A stretch of 64,000 nucleotides of DNA, taken from 58-81 sp012729145 (GTDB taxonomy: Bacteria; Synergistota; Synergistia; Synergistales; Thermovirgaceae). This document shows, one piece after another, positions 1 through 6,992 of the stretch. Location: contig JAXGIW010000004.1 in the NCBI GenBank assembly GCA_040770625.1, forward strand, positions 1 through 64,000, given 5' to 3'. Each line of letters begins with the position of its first letter. Positions within the stretch are counted from its first letter, which is position 1. The position numbers and the translations under genes were made by a program. Below the pieces are notes generated by a model. The model was given only the letters and a program-made list of their open reading frames with translations. It searched no databases and was not told the origin of the DNA.

Positions 1-2035
1 GGATCGTCCTTTCACTGGCAACGCCGTTCAGCACCAGTTCCACTTCCCGACGTGTGAACTCCGAATCCCGGAACTCATTAAGAACCGTATCCCTTACGAG
101 GCCGCCCTTGGTAGTCTTGCCCGGGTTGTGCTCAAGAAGTTTCATGTCCAGTTTCGGGAAGGTGTCATCTTCCCAGCAACCCTTTGCGACCTCAAGAGAG
201 AATTCGTCCGGGTATGGCCACCATGACTTCACTGTCCGCAGGGTGAATATCTTGCGGTCGTCATGTTCCCTTGTTTCCACCGCCATGACGTTCCCGGAAA
301 GCCTTCCCAGCATTCCCGCCCCGCTGACGTCGCTCAGGGTCAGGGGCTTCCCTGAATCGTCCCTTTTGAACTTCCTGGCGTGGTGGATCACAAGAACCGC
401 CGTGTTTTGCCTGCTTGCGATCCCCATGGCGAACTTGAAAAGGGGGCGCATTTCGCTGTTGCTGATCTCGTCGGCATTTCCCGTAAGGCTTGATAGCGTG
501 TCCATAACTACAAGGTCGGGTTTGGTCTGTTCGGCCAGAGCCAGGATATTGTCCCTGCCCCTTTCCTGGTCGATGCAGAAATCCCAGCCCAACGACTCAA
601 GGGGATAGACGAAATCCAGCCCCTTTCCATATTCCCACCTGGAACTTCGCAGCCTTTCGTTGATTAGGTTGCTGGCGCAATCGGCCTCAAGGAACAGGAC
701 TTTCATCGGATCTTCGGGAAGACAGTAACCTCCGAAAGGGGATAGTCCCGCGGAAAGATCGCACGCTAACCTCTGGGCGATAAGGCTCTTGCCGCTGCCC
801 GGTTCCCCGAAGAGGATAGAGACATGCCCCCTTGGGAACAGTCCGGCTACCATATCTGTGCGTATTGCCCTGTCGGGGGCCGGCTTCCTGAGGCATGACA
901 GAATGTCAGTGCCGCCCTTGCCGAGTATTTGCCTGACGGATATCTCTTCCATTCGGGTGGGGGTATGGGCTGTCCTGGGCAGTTCCCGGCTTGCCCTTGC
1001 CGACACAATGGCCTTGTCCACTGTCATATGGCCGTAGGTGAGGCCGTCTGCCGTGTGCCTTTCGTCCCACTTGGGGCGCATGAGGGCGGACTGCCGGAAA
1101 AGCCTGTCGATCTGGGCCGGGTCATCGGAAGAGGATGCAAACATTCTGCAGAGGGATAGATCCGCCCGGCTGTCGTCACCGGAGAACCTGGACGAGTCTC
1201 CCTTGTAAAACTGGGATGTGAAGTCTTCCTTGTATTTCTTCCTGGCAAAAAGCAATACGATATCGTCATCGAAGTGTGCGTCCATGCTTGAGCCTCCTTC
1301 TACCAGATCACGCATCGTTGACCCCTGCTGTAATCCAGCCGTGACGTTCTTGTCCCGAAGCGCCTCCCTGATGGTTTCTTCAAGGAAGATGGGGTTATAG
1401 TGTCTTCCGCTTATTCTTGTTACCCTTACGGGAATTGGATCGCTCTTGCGGTTGAAGGTTCCCGGTATCCGCATAACCCGGGCCAGTTCTCCCACGGAAT
1501 CGAACTTCCAGCCCCGGGCTTCGGCCTGACGGTTGGCGAGATCCACCAGACCTTTTAGCATCTCCTGAGCGCGGTCTTTTTGAGACTTTGTCGGAACCGG
1601 GATAGGCCGTTCATAAAGAAACCATGCCTGCAGGCCGTGTCCCGAATGAACCACAAGGGTAGGCTCAAGGGGAAGTTCCGAAAGGAAAACCGTGGCCTCC
1701 TTTTCAGTTGCCGGGAGGTTCGCCCTGCTGTGACAGGGGGAGGCTATGTCCAGATCCAGGACAAGCCCGGAAAGTTCCGCCACGTCATCGGTCCCGCCCC
1801 TTCTTTCCGCTCCCAGATTCATTTCCCTTGTTCCTATGCCGACGTAAATATCCTTTGTTTCTGCCTGGGCATTAATCCATTCAGCGGCCTCGTCAATCTT
1901 CGAGGATCGAAAGAAACGGCTTTTCCGGTCCGGAAGTGTCCATATCAGCACGAACCCTTCAACGCCATCGAACAAATCGCCAAGGAACTCCCTGATCTCT
2001 GCTAGACGCTTCTCTTTTTGTGCTGCACAGCTCAA
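1..2035 (-). CDS. Primase-helicase-like replication protein, incomplete at the left window edge
   Basis: An uninterrupted minus-strand frame of 678 codons runs off position 1, so the C-terminus is missing. I start it at TTG 2035, eight bases after GGGAGG. The N-terminal part looks like an archaeo-eukaryotic primase: a DLD acidic motif at residues 94-96, an SGHG motif near residue 130 and a later MRIPGTFNRK motif. A middle part (about 290-345) has the LFRQSALMRPKW signature usual behind such primases. A RecA-like ATPase follows with Walker A GEPGSGKS at 410-417, a Walker B-like LVVMD and a VIHHARK motif. This order is known from plasmid, phage and integrative-element replication proteins, so I infer a mobile-element replicase that primes and unwinds DNA. 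The next gene on this strand is a phage-type winged-helix protein, which fits. No integrase or attachment site is visible. Confidence 0.8.
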   Translation of the reverse strand, partial: MSCAAQKEKRLAEIREFLGDLFDGVEGFVLIWTLPDRKSRFFRSSKIDEAAEWINAQAETKDIYVGIGTREMNLGAERRGGTDDVAELSGLVLDLDIASPCHSRANLPATEKEATVFLSELPLEPTLVVHSGHGLQAWFLYERPIPVPTKSQKDRAQEMLKGLVDLANRQAEARGWKFDSVGELARVMRIPGTFNRKSDPIPVRVTRISGRHYNPIFLEETIREALRDKNVTAGLQQGSTMRDLVEGGSSMDAHFDDDIVLLFARKKYKEDFTSQFYKGDSSRFSGDDSRADLSLCRMFASSSDDPAQIDRLFRQSALMRPKWDERHTADGLTYGHMTVDKAIVSARASRELPRTAHTPTRMEEISVRQILGKGGTDILSCLRKPAPDRAIRTDMVAGLFPRGHVSILFGEPGSGKSLIAQRLACDLSAGLSPFGGYCLPEDPMKVLFLEADCASNLINERLRSSRWEYGKGLDFVYPLESLGWDFCIDQERGRDNILALAEQTKPDLVVMDTLSSLTGNADEISNSEMRPLFKFAMGIASRQNTAVLVIHHARKFKRDDSGKPLTLSDVSGAGMLGRLSGNVMAVETREHDDRKIFTLRTVKSWWPYPDEFSLEVAKGCWEDDTFPKLDMKLLEHNPGKTTKGGLVRDTVLNEFRDSEFTRREVELVLNGVASERTI

Positions 2036-2128
2036 AATACCAACCTCCCGTAAAGGAATATAGTGGTGCCTTCCGGGGAGTACTCAGACTCCCCGGATTC
2101 CTTTTGAAAAGACGCTGCTTCTTTGGGG

Positions 2129-2380
2129 CTAGGCACATTCAAGCCAGTACTCCTTGACCTGCTTGCCCTTTTTCGTCTTGATAAAACGGGACTTGATAGG
2201 AATGCCTTTCCTCTTCAGTTCGGAGATTCTTGAAGCAAGCCTCATGCACCCGTAGCGTTCCAGGGCGTCAAGGCTTGTGATAGGTTCTCCCTCCTGGAGA
2301 TGGGAGAGAATCTTGAGGCGTTGAGTAGAAATGTGAGTATTGACATCATGCGCATTAATCATGTTAGTATTACTTTGCAT
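2129..2380 (-). CDS. Small winged-helix DNA-binding protein (HTH_39-like)
   Basis: Encodes 83 residues. I start it at ATG 2380, about ten bases after AAGGAG, rather than at the upstream in-frame ATG 2440, which lacks a ribosome binding site. The core, with ITSLDALERYG followed by RLASRISELKRKGIPI, matches the small helix-turn-helix domain common in prophages and integrated elements (Pfam HTH_39 type). The C-terminal basic segment KTKKGKQVKEYW would form the wing. It lies upstream of, and in the same direction as, the primase-helicase gene, about 93 bases away. The likely role is transcriptional or replication control of that element; the target is unknown. Confidence 0.7.
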   Translation of the reverse strand: MQSNTNMINAHDVNTHISTQRLKILSHLQEGEPITSLDALERYGCMRLASRISELKRKGIPIKSRFIKTKKGKQVKEYWLECA

Positions 2381-2388
2381 GAAATAGT

Positions 2389-2502
2389 TCACTCCTTTGA
2401 GAGTGGGCTTGCCCCGGAGAGAAAAGGGAGAAAGAACCATCCGGGCGTTTTCCCGGGTTGTCGGCTGCCACCGACGATCCGGGCTTTTTTGTCTCTTCGC
2501 AT
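2389..2502 (-). CDS. Possible 37-residue small protein ahead of the HTH gene
   Basis: A short minus-strand frame begins MRRDKKARIVGG and ends LSGASPLSKE. Its start codon has a near-perfect ribosome binding site, GGAGG followed by seven bases. It stops nine bases before the start of the HTH gene, and the AAGGAG of the HTH gene lies at its very end, an arrangement typical of translational coupling. The N-terminus is basic and the C-terminus hydrophobic. I do not recognise the protein. Counting against it, positions 2452-2490 form a strong terminator-like hairpin on the opposite strand, so composition here is constrained by RNA structure. It may be a leader peptide. Confidence 0.4.
   Translation of the reverse strand: MRRDKKARIVGGSRQPGKTPGWFFLPFLSGASPLSKE
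2452..2490 (+). terminator. Rho-independent terminator-like hairpin on the plus strand
   Basis: A 13-bp stem (CCCGGGTTGTCGG with CCGACGATCCGGG, two G-T wobbles) with a six-base loop is followed by CTTTTTT. No plus-strand gene lies to its left in the window, so it would stop antisense transcription across the HTH gene or an unidentified small RNA. Confidence 0.55.
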
Positions 2503-2676
2503 TGGTACACCTCCATCAATAAATCATCAAATCCTTATTACAATAACCACCTCCATTTCTATGACATCATTCTCCCGGATTGTTCCCCCTTGGATTGCTT
2601 TTCATGTCCGGGAGCCTACAGGTCACAAAAAAGGTACCCCCTTCATCTTGCCGGAGGGTACCCCCCGAGCGCCGGT

Positions 2677-2693
2677 CCCACTATATATGTGGG
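2677..2693. promoter_or_regulatory. Operator-like inverted repeat
   Basis: CCCAC and GTGGG arms flank a seven-base TATATAT core, with outer GG/CC pairs extending the symmetry. The size and AT core fit a dimeric repressor site. A natural candidate ligand is the winged-helix protein encoded at 2129-2380, but this is inference. Confidence 0.35.
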
Positions 2694-2796
2694 CCCCAAC
2701 TTATTATATCACTATGCTAAGTGTTATAAAACATAAACATTCACTTTTCTATTTTTCTGGTAAGGCTATCGTTACGCCCCCTAATATTGTTTCACA

Positions 2797-2807
2797 ATGC
2801 TAAGCAT
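2797..2807. promoter_or_regulatory. Palindrome beside a minus-strand promoter
   Basis: ATGCTAAGCAT is a perfect 11-base palindrome about five bases downstream of the -10 element of the minus-strand promoter at 2812-2839. Its left half, ATGCTAAG, recurs near 2714. The position would suit a repressor site. Confidence 0.3.
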
Positions 2808-2811
2808 AAGT

Positions 2812-2839
2812 ATTATAGAGGACGAGAGAAAAATGGCAA
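2812..2839 (-). promoter_or_regulatory. Sigma-70-type promoter directed at the accessory genes
   Basis: On the minus strand TTGCCA (5 of 6 consensus) and a perfect TATAAT are separated by 16 bases. The first ribosome binding site on this strand lies about 300 bases downstream, so the transcript would have a long leader. Confidence 0.5.
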
Positions 2840-3052
2840 ACCGATAGGCGGATGAAAAAAGATGATATATACTGATTATGGCCAAGAAGTTTCGCTCCGG
2901 TAATCCCCTAAAGAAAACCTTACAATGATTGAGTTTTTTCAGGAAATGACAGGTTGAGCCTGACAATGCAGAATTGTGTAGGGAAGAGTTCACAAACGGT
3001 ACTTTGACAAGGGCAGAGAGCAAAAAACACGATGGTTAAGGCTTTTCTTCCT

Positions 3053-3127
3053 GGGTGGTTAGTTCAGAGGAAGAACGCTTCCTTGACGCGGAAGAGGTCG
3101 CAGGTTCGAGTCCTGCACCACCCACCA
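3053..3127 (+). tRNA. tRNA-Val (anticodon GAC)
   Basis: The full cloverleaf is visible: acceptor stem GGGTGGT with ACCACCC, D-arm GTTC/GAAC, anticodon stem CTTCC/GGAAG with loop TTGACGC giving anticodon GAC, T-arm containing GGTTCGAGTCC, and an encoded CCA end. A TTGACA element lies at 3004-3009, but no clear -10 follows it. Confidence 0.95.
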
Positions 3128-3201
3128 TTTTCATATCTTGCCGGGGGCCTGACAGAAGCCTCTGTGTAAGGGTTGTCTGACGGTTATACATGTATATATG
3201 G

Positions 3202-3233
3202 ACCCCTCCATGCGAACGCGGGAGGGGTTTTTT
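3202..3233 (+). terminator. Terminator between tRNA-Val and acpS
   Basis: ACCCCTCC and GGAGGGGT form an 8-bp stem with an 11-base loop, followed by a run of T. It lies 75 bases past the tRNA and should end its transcript. Confidence 0.8.
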
Positions 3234-3316
3234 GTTTCCGGGGATAACCGTGTGGTATAACCTTCCTCCCCTTCCCGACAGCATTTCTCGGGAGAATTCC
3301 AAGACAGGGATGGAAC

Positions 3317-3346
3317 TTCTGAAGGTGCCCGTTTTTATCATATAAT
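3317..3346 (+). promoter_or_regulatory. Probable promoter of the acpS operon
   Basis: A perfect TATAAT at 3341-3346 is preceded, 18 bases away, by a weak -35 TTCTGA. It lies 24 bases before the acpS start and downstream of the tRNA-Val terminator. Confidence 0.5.
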
Positions 3347-3370
3347 CAGTTTTGGGCAAGGAGGGAAGAG

Positions 3371-3736
3371 ATGATAAAGGGTGTTGGAGTGGATATGTGC
3401 AGCATCCCCCGACTTGAGAGGGCTCTGCTGGACCCGAGGTTCGTCGACAAGGTCTTCACGGAAAGCGAGAGGGAGTATGCTTCGTCCAGAGGCGGAAGGA
3501 CAAGGCATCTTGCATCAGCCTTTGCTGCCAAGGAGGCCTTTTCCAAGGCCGGCGGCTGGGGTCTGGGCCGCGTGGGATTGAAGAACGTATCCCTGGAGCG
3601 AAAGGAAGGAGCACCCTTCCTTATCCTTTATGGTCCAGCCCTGGAACTGATTCGATCCCTGGGGGCCCGCAATGTACATGTCAGCGTGACCCACGAGGGG
3701 GATCACGCCGTAGCAGTAGTTATCATAGAGGAGTGA
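3371..3736 (+). CDS. acpS: Holo-[acyl-carrier-protein] synthase
   Basis: This 121-residue protein transfers 4'-phosphopantetheine from CoA to the serine of acyl carrier protein, activating it for fatty-acid synthesis. The family signatures are present: GVGVD near the N-terminus, with the metal-binding Asp at residue 8, and AAKEAFSKA with Glu55. Length matches the family. ATG 3371 follows GAGGGAAGAG. It is the first gene of a unit continuing into nnr, tsaE and tsaB; the acpS-nnr pairing is common in many bacteria. No unusual feature is visible. Confidence 0.95.
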   Translation: MIKGVGVDMCSIPRLERALLDPRFVDKVFTESEREYASSRGGRTRHLASAFAAKEAFSKAGGWGLGRVGLKNVSLERKEGAPFLILYGPALELIRSLGARNVHVSVTHEGDHAVAVVIIEE

Positions 3737-3742
3737 GATCAC

Positions 3743-5290
3743 TTGTATCTTTTCAGCGCCGACGATATCAGACTTGCCGACAGAAAGGCCGTGGACCATT
3801 TCGGGATCCCCCCAATTATCCTGATGGAGAATGCTGCCAGGGGTGTCGCAGAGATAGTGGAGGATAGGTTCCCGGCCGCCTCCAGGATACTGGTGGCTTG
3901 CGGAGGCGGAAACAACGGGGGAGACGGCCTGTCGGCTGCAAGGCACCTTCTGAAAAGAGGCCGGAAGGTCACTGTGCTTCTTGCGGCCGCAGAAGAGAAA
4001 TTAACCCCTGAGGGGTCTTTGAACCTGAAGATCCTGAAAAGGATAGGCTGTCCCATTGCGAGATCGGAAGAGCTGACGGACGTCGGGATGAGAGAGCTGG
4101 CAATGGGGCAGGATATTCTTGTCGACGCACTCCTTGGTTCAGGCTCGAAAGGCGCCCCCAGGGGCGAGACGGGGAGGGTGATCTGCGCTGTCAGGGGGAC
4201 CGTTCCGGTAGTCTCCATTGACATACCAAGCGGAGTCGATCCATCGACGGGCGAGGTCGAAGGGGATGCCCTGGAAGCAGATCTTACTGTCGCGATCCTT
4301 GCCCGGAAGATCGGACATGAAATAATGCCCGGAAGAAGTTTCCGGGGCGAAGTGGAGACGGTGGACCTCGGTATCGAGGCGACCCTTCTTCTCCCCCGGT
4401 CAGGGAAAGTGGTACTTGTGGACCCTTTTATTGTCTCCGGATTTCTTCCTCCCCTGTCCCCCTTCATACACAAAGGGGATCGGGGTATAGTCTTGGTCAT
4501 CGGCGGAAGCGAGAGATACCGGGGAGCACCCCTTCTTGCAGCCCTGGGAGCTCTGATGGCAGGTTCCGGCGGCGTTATCGCCGCAGTTCCGGCTGGTTCC
4601 CTGCCGATGTTCTCCCGGTATCCCGAGATCATCCCCATGGAGGCCTGCACCGAGGACGGTACAATTTCTCCTGAGACCTGGGACAGGATCGTCGAAATGT
4701 GGAAGGGCAGGTTCAAGGCAGTTGTGATCGGTCCCGGGCTTGACAGGGGAAGGGTACCCCAGGACCTGGTCCGGAGGATATGGAAGGATTGGGATGGTCC
4801 GCTCTGTCTGGACGGTGATGCCCTTCACGCCATCTCCTGCTGCAGTGACCTTGATCCCAGGGCAGCCGGTACCGTGGTGACGCCCCATGAAGGCGAAGCA
4901 GCGCTTCTCCTCTCAGTGGACAGTTCGGAGGTGAAACAGTGCAGGTACAGATCGGTTCTGGAGCTGTCGAGGAGGTTCGGTGTAGCCCTTCTGAAAGGAC
5001 CCTGTTCGCTGGTGTCGGAGAGTGAGAAGGTTAGGGTCAACCCCCATGTCTTGGCGGGTCTTTCCGTTCCAGGATCTGGTGACGTTCTTTCCGGTGTATT
5101 GGGAGCGTTCCTTGCAAGGGGTATCAATATCTTCGACGCAGCCTCCTCGGCCGCTTTCGTACACGGTTATGCAGGCGGGTCAGTTCAGGAGCGGAAGGGT
5201 CCAGACGGTATCACTGCCACAGAGATTGCTCTTGAAGTGCCTTCTGTACTATCCCGGATCTCAGCGGCAGCCGGAAAGGTCCTTCCATGA
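3743..5290 (+). CDS. nnr: Bifunctional NAD(P)H-hydrate epimerase / ADP-dependent dehydratase
   Basis: A 515-residue metabolite-repair enzyme that restores damaged NADH and NADPH hydrates. The N-terminal epimerase domain (about 1-215, YjeF_N) has the GGGNNGGDG motif. The C-terminal dehydratase domain (about 230-510, ribokinase-like) has GPGLDRG and, near the end, GSGDVLSG, where most members have GTGD. The start is TTG, only six bases after the acpS stop, with GAGGAGTGAGATCAC ahead of it. Its stop overlaps the tsaE start as ATGA, so the four genes are almost certainly co-translated. Confidence 0.93.
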   Translation: MYLFSADDIRLADRKAVDHFGIPPIILMENAARGVAEIVEDRFPAASRILVACGGGNNGGDGLSAARHLLKRGRKVTVLLAAAEEKLTPEGSLNLKILKRIGCPIARSEELTDVGMRELAMGQDILVDALLGSGSKGAPRGETGRVICAVRGTVPVVSIDIPSGVDPSTGEVEGDALEADLTVAILARKIGHEIMPGRSFRGEVETVDLGIEATLLLPRSGKVVLVDPFIVSGFLPPLSPFIHKGDRGIVLVIGGSERYRGAPLLAALGALMAGSGGVIAAVPAGSLPMFSRYPEIIPMEACTEDGTISPETWDRIVEMWKGRFKAVVIGPGLDRGRVPQDLVRRIWKDWDGPLCLDGDALHAISCCSDLDPRAAGTVVTPHEGEAALLLSVDSSEVKQCRYRSVLELSRRFGVALLKGPCSLVSESEKVRVNPHVLAGLSVPGSGDVLSGVLGAFLARGINIFDAASSAAFVHGYAGGSVQERKGPDGITATEIALEVPSVLSRISAAAGKVLP

Positions 5291-5838
5291 TCCCCTTTTG
5301 CCATGGTCAGAAGTCCAGCAAGGTAAAAGCCGGTTTTTTTTACCTATCCAGGGGGCCAGAGGAAACCAGACATCTTGCTTCGGCCCTTTCAAGGTACTCC
5401 TTCCCTGGACTGGTGATCCTCCTTTCCGGGACACTGGGGGCGGGCAAAACGGAATTTGTGAGGGGTTTTGCCTCCGGGTCGGGCTGGGGGGATGTAAGGA
5501 GCCCCTCCTTTACGATAATCAACGAGTACCTGGCATCCACTCCCATAACCCACGTTGACCTGTACAGGGTTGAGAGGAACGCTTCGACGGAGTTCTCCCT
5601 GGAAGAATTTTCCCGTGAGGGATCCATAGTTCTTGTTGAATGGCCGGAGAACTGGGACGGGGAAAGACCTTCCGAGGTATGGAAGATCGTGTTTTCAGTG
5701 CCTGAGGACCTGAATTCCGGCCGGGACGCCCAGAACCTCCGCTTTCTGGAGGTGCAGTGTGAAGGGGGCAGGGCGTGTGAAATGCTGGAAAGGTTCATGT
5801 TTGGCGCAGGATGTGAACTTGAGGAGGCCGACAGATGA
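5287..5838 (+). CDS. tsaE: tRNA threonylcarbamoyladenosine biosynthesis ATPase TsaE
   Basis: This 183-residue protein is the ATPase that drives the TsaBDE complex making t6A37 in tRNAs that read ANN codons. Walker A is GTLGAGKT at about 48-55. A PSFTIINEY segment and the HVDLYR motif are characteristic of the family, and VEWPENW near residue 118 is the usual Walker B-proximal motif. The protein is somewhat longer than typical members (about 150-160) at both ends. It overlaps nnr upstream and tsaB downstream by ATGA. Confidence 0.92.
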   Translation: MIPFCHGQKSSKVKAGFFYLSRGPEETRHLASALSRYSFPGLVILLSGTLGAGKTEFVRGFASGSGWGDVRSPSFTIINEYLASTPITHVDLYRVERNASTEFSLEEFSREGSIVLVEWPENWDGERPSEVWKIVFSVPEDLNSGRDAQNLRFLEVQCEGGRACEMLERFMFGAGCELEEADR

Positions 5839-6500
5839 GAGTGCTTGGGATCGACTGTTCCACGGGCTGGACCGGGGTCGGCCTTTTCTCGGAGGGTGCC
5901 GTTAAGGCCGATGTCAACTATCTGGCCGGCAGGAGGCAGGCCTCCCTGCTTCCCCTGCTGACTTCAGAGGTACTGGAGAGATCGGGCCTGGAGCCCTGGT
6001 CACTGGATGCTGTTTCTGTCACTGTCGGACCAGGTTCCTTCACCGGGATCAGGGTAGGACTTTCCTATGCCTGTGCCCTGTCAGAGGGGATTGGCCGCAA
6101 GGTGGTCCCTGTCAGCTCCCTGATGGCACTGGGAGCTCCCCTGTTGGACGGGTCAGAAAAGATCCTTCCCCTTGTCAGGGCAAGAAGGGGCCAGGTTTAT
6201 CTCGCCGCCCTCGGGGGGGAGCGCCGATCCCCGTTCTTTCTCTCTCCCCCCCGGATCCTCTCCCTGGAAGACCTGGCCAGTTCTGTCGAACTGAAAAGCG
6301 GGTTCTTGACCGTGGCTGATGACGACCAGGCTCTATCCCGGGAGCTGTCAGAGATGAATATCAGGGTTTCCAATTTCGCCTCTGTAAGGGGCGGGACAGT
6401 AGCCCTGCTGGGCGGGGCGCTTTTCGGACAGGCCGTCGATCCCGGCGAGGTCCGGGCTCTCTATATCAGGACTCCAGATACAGGTGCTCCCAGCGGATAA
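5835..6500 (+). CDS. tsaB: tRNA threonylcarbamoyladenosine biosynthesis protein TsaB
   Basis: The 221-residue TsaB is the ASKHA-fold partner of TsaD in t6A formation. The start MRVLGIDCSTGWTGVGL carries the phosphate-loop motif, and VTVGPGSFTGIRVGL near residues 62-76 is the family hallmark. It overlaps tsaE by four bases. tsaD is not in the window. No clear terminator follows; the next gene begins 158 bases later. Confidence 0.92.
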   Translation: MRVLGIDCSTGWTGVGLFSEGAVKADVNYLAGRRQASLLPLLTSEVLERSGLEPWSLDAVSVTVGPGSFTGIRVGLSYACALSEGIGRKVVPVSSLMALGAPLLDGSEKILPLVRARRGQVYLAALGGERRSPFFLSPPRILSLEDLASSVELKSGFLTVADDDQALSRELSEMNIRVSNFASVRGGTVALLGGALFGQAVDPGEVRALYIRTPDTGAPSG

Positions 6501-6658
6501 AATGAATAAAAGTCTCTGGTCAATCTAAACAATGAAGTGTATTATATTTGCTGTCGTGTTCATAAGTGAAAAGCAGAACATTCCCATGAAAGGGAGAAGG
6601 TGGAAGATGGACTTTTGGCTGTAGATCAAGTCACGCCCACGATACAGAGGAGGGATGC

Positions 6659-6985
6659 ATGATTATGGATCTGATCGAGAAACATCCGATTCTCGAGTTC
6701 AAGCATGGCAAGAAGGTCAAGTTCACCTTCGACGGTAATGAGATGGAGGGCTATGAGGGCGAACCGATAGCCGCCGCCCTTCATGCCAATGGTGTCAGGA
6801 TCTACAGGGTTACCCCCGTGAAAGAGCAGACGCGGGGGTTCTTCTGTGCTATCGGAAAATGTTCTTCCTGTTTCATGGTCGTTGATGGCGTTCCGAATGT
6901 CCGGACCTGCGTTACCCCACTTAAGACCGGGATGCGGGTCGAGACGCAGCGGGGCAAAGGCGTCATTGCAATGGATGCGGAGTAG
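6659..6985 (+). CDS. [2Fe-2S] small subunit of an HcnA-like amine/imino-acid dehydrogenase
   Basis: This 108-residue protein is a ferredoxin-like subunit. The segment CAIGKCSSCFMVVDGVPNVR, followed by TC, gives the cysteine spacing (C-x4-C-x2-C...C) of the Fer2_4 domain found in HcnA, opine oxidase and sarcosine-oxidase-type small subunits. The N-terminal part (HPILEF, FDGNEMEGYEGEPIAAAL) is the usual beta-grasp start. GAGGAGG lies five to ten bases before ATG. It begins a five-gene cluster encoding FAD and Fe-S subunits and probably relays electrons from the flavins. The substrate cannot be read from this gene. Confidence 0.85.
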   Translation: MIMDLIEKHPILEFKHGKKVKFTFDGNEMEGYEGEPIAAALHANGVRIYRVTPVKEQTRGFFCAIGKCSSCFMVVDGVPNVRTCVTPLKTGMRVETQRGKGVIAMDAE

Positions 6986-6992
6986 AGGGAAG

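Larger units (their letters stand above)
2503..3052. other. Gene-free AT-rich regulatory stretch between the accessory region and tRNA-Val
   Basis: No ORF here has both a credible start and recognisable protein content. The stretch is visibly richer in A and T than its neighbours. It contains two GGTACCCC direct repeats 24 bases apart (2633 and 2657), a CCCAC-N7-GTGGG inverted repeat (2677-2693), the direct repeat ATGCTAAG (near 2714 and at 2797) and a good minus-strand promoter (2812-2839). A few frames of 7-16 codons on the plus strand (for example one starting MAKKFRSGNPLKK near 2878) could be remnants or chance. Confidence 0.6.

Noticed and set aside
54..1400. Several plus-strand ORFs of 60-184 codons
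   Set aside because: All lie opposite the uninterrupted primase-helicase frame, which carries the conserved motifs.
2300..2803. Plus-strand ORF of 167 codons over the accessory control region
   Set aside because: It is antisense to the HTH gene, crosses a terminator hairpin, lacks a ribosome binding site and has no recognisable content.
2781..3023. 80-codon minus-strand ORF (MLSALVKVPF...)
   Set aside because: It has an AT-driven hydrophobic composition, no ribosome binding site I trust, and it overlaps the promoter elements.
3053..3127. tRNA-Val as the integration site of the left-edge element
   Set aside because: The accessory genes lie on the 5' side of the tRNA, whereas tRNA-targeting elements usually sit past its 3' end. 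No duplicate of the tRNA 3' end was seen in the window.
3036..3359. 107-codon minus-strand ORF across the tRNA gene
   Set aside because: It reads GGAGLEPATSSASRKRSS, the well-known spurious translation of the antisense strand of a tRNA; the tRNA cloverleaf explains the sequence.
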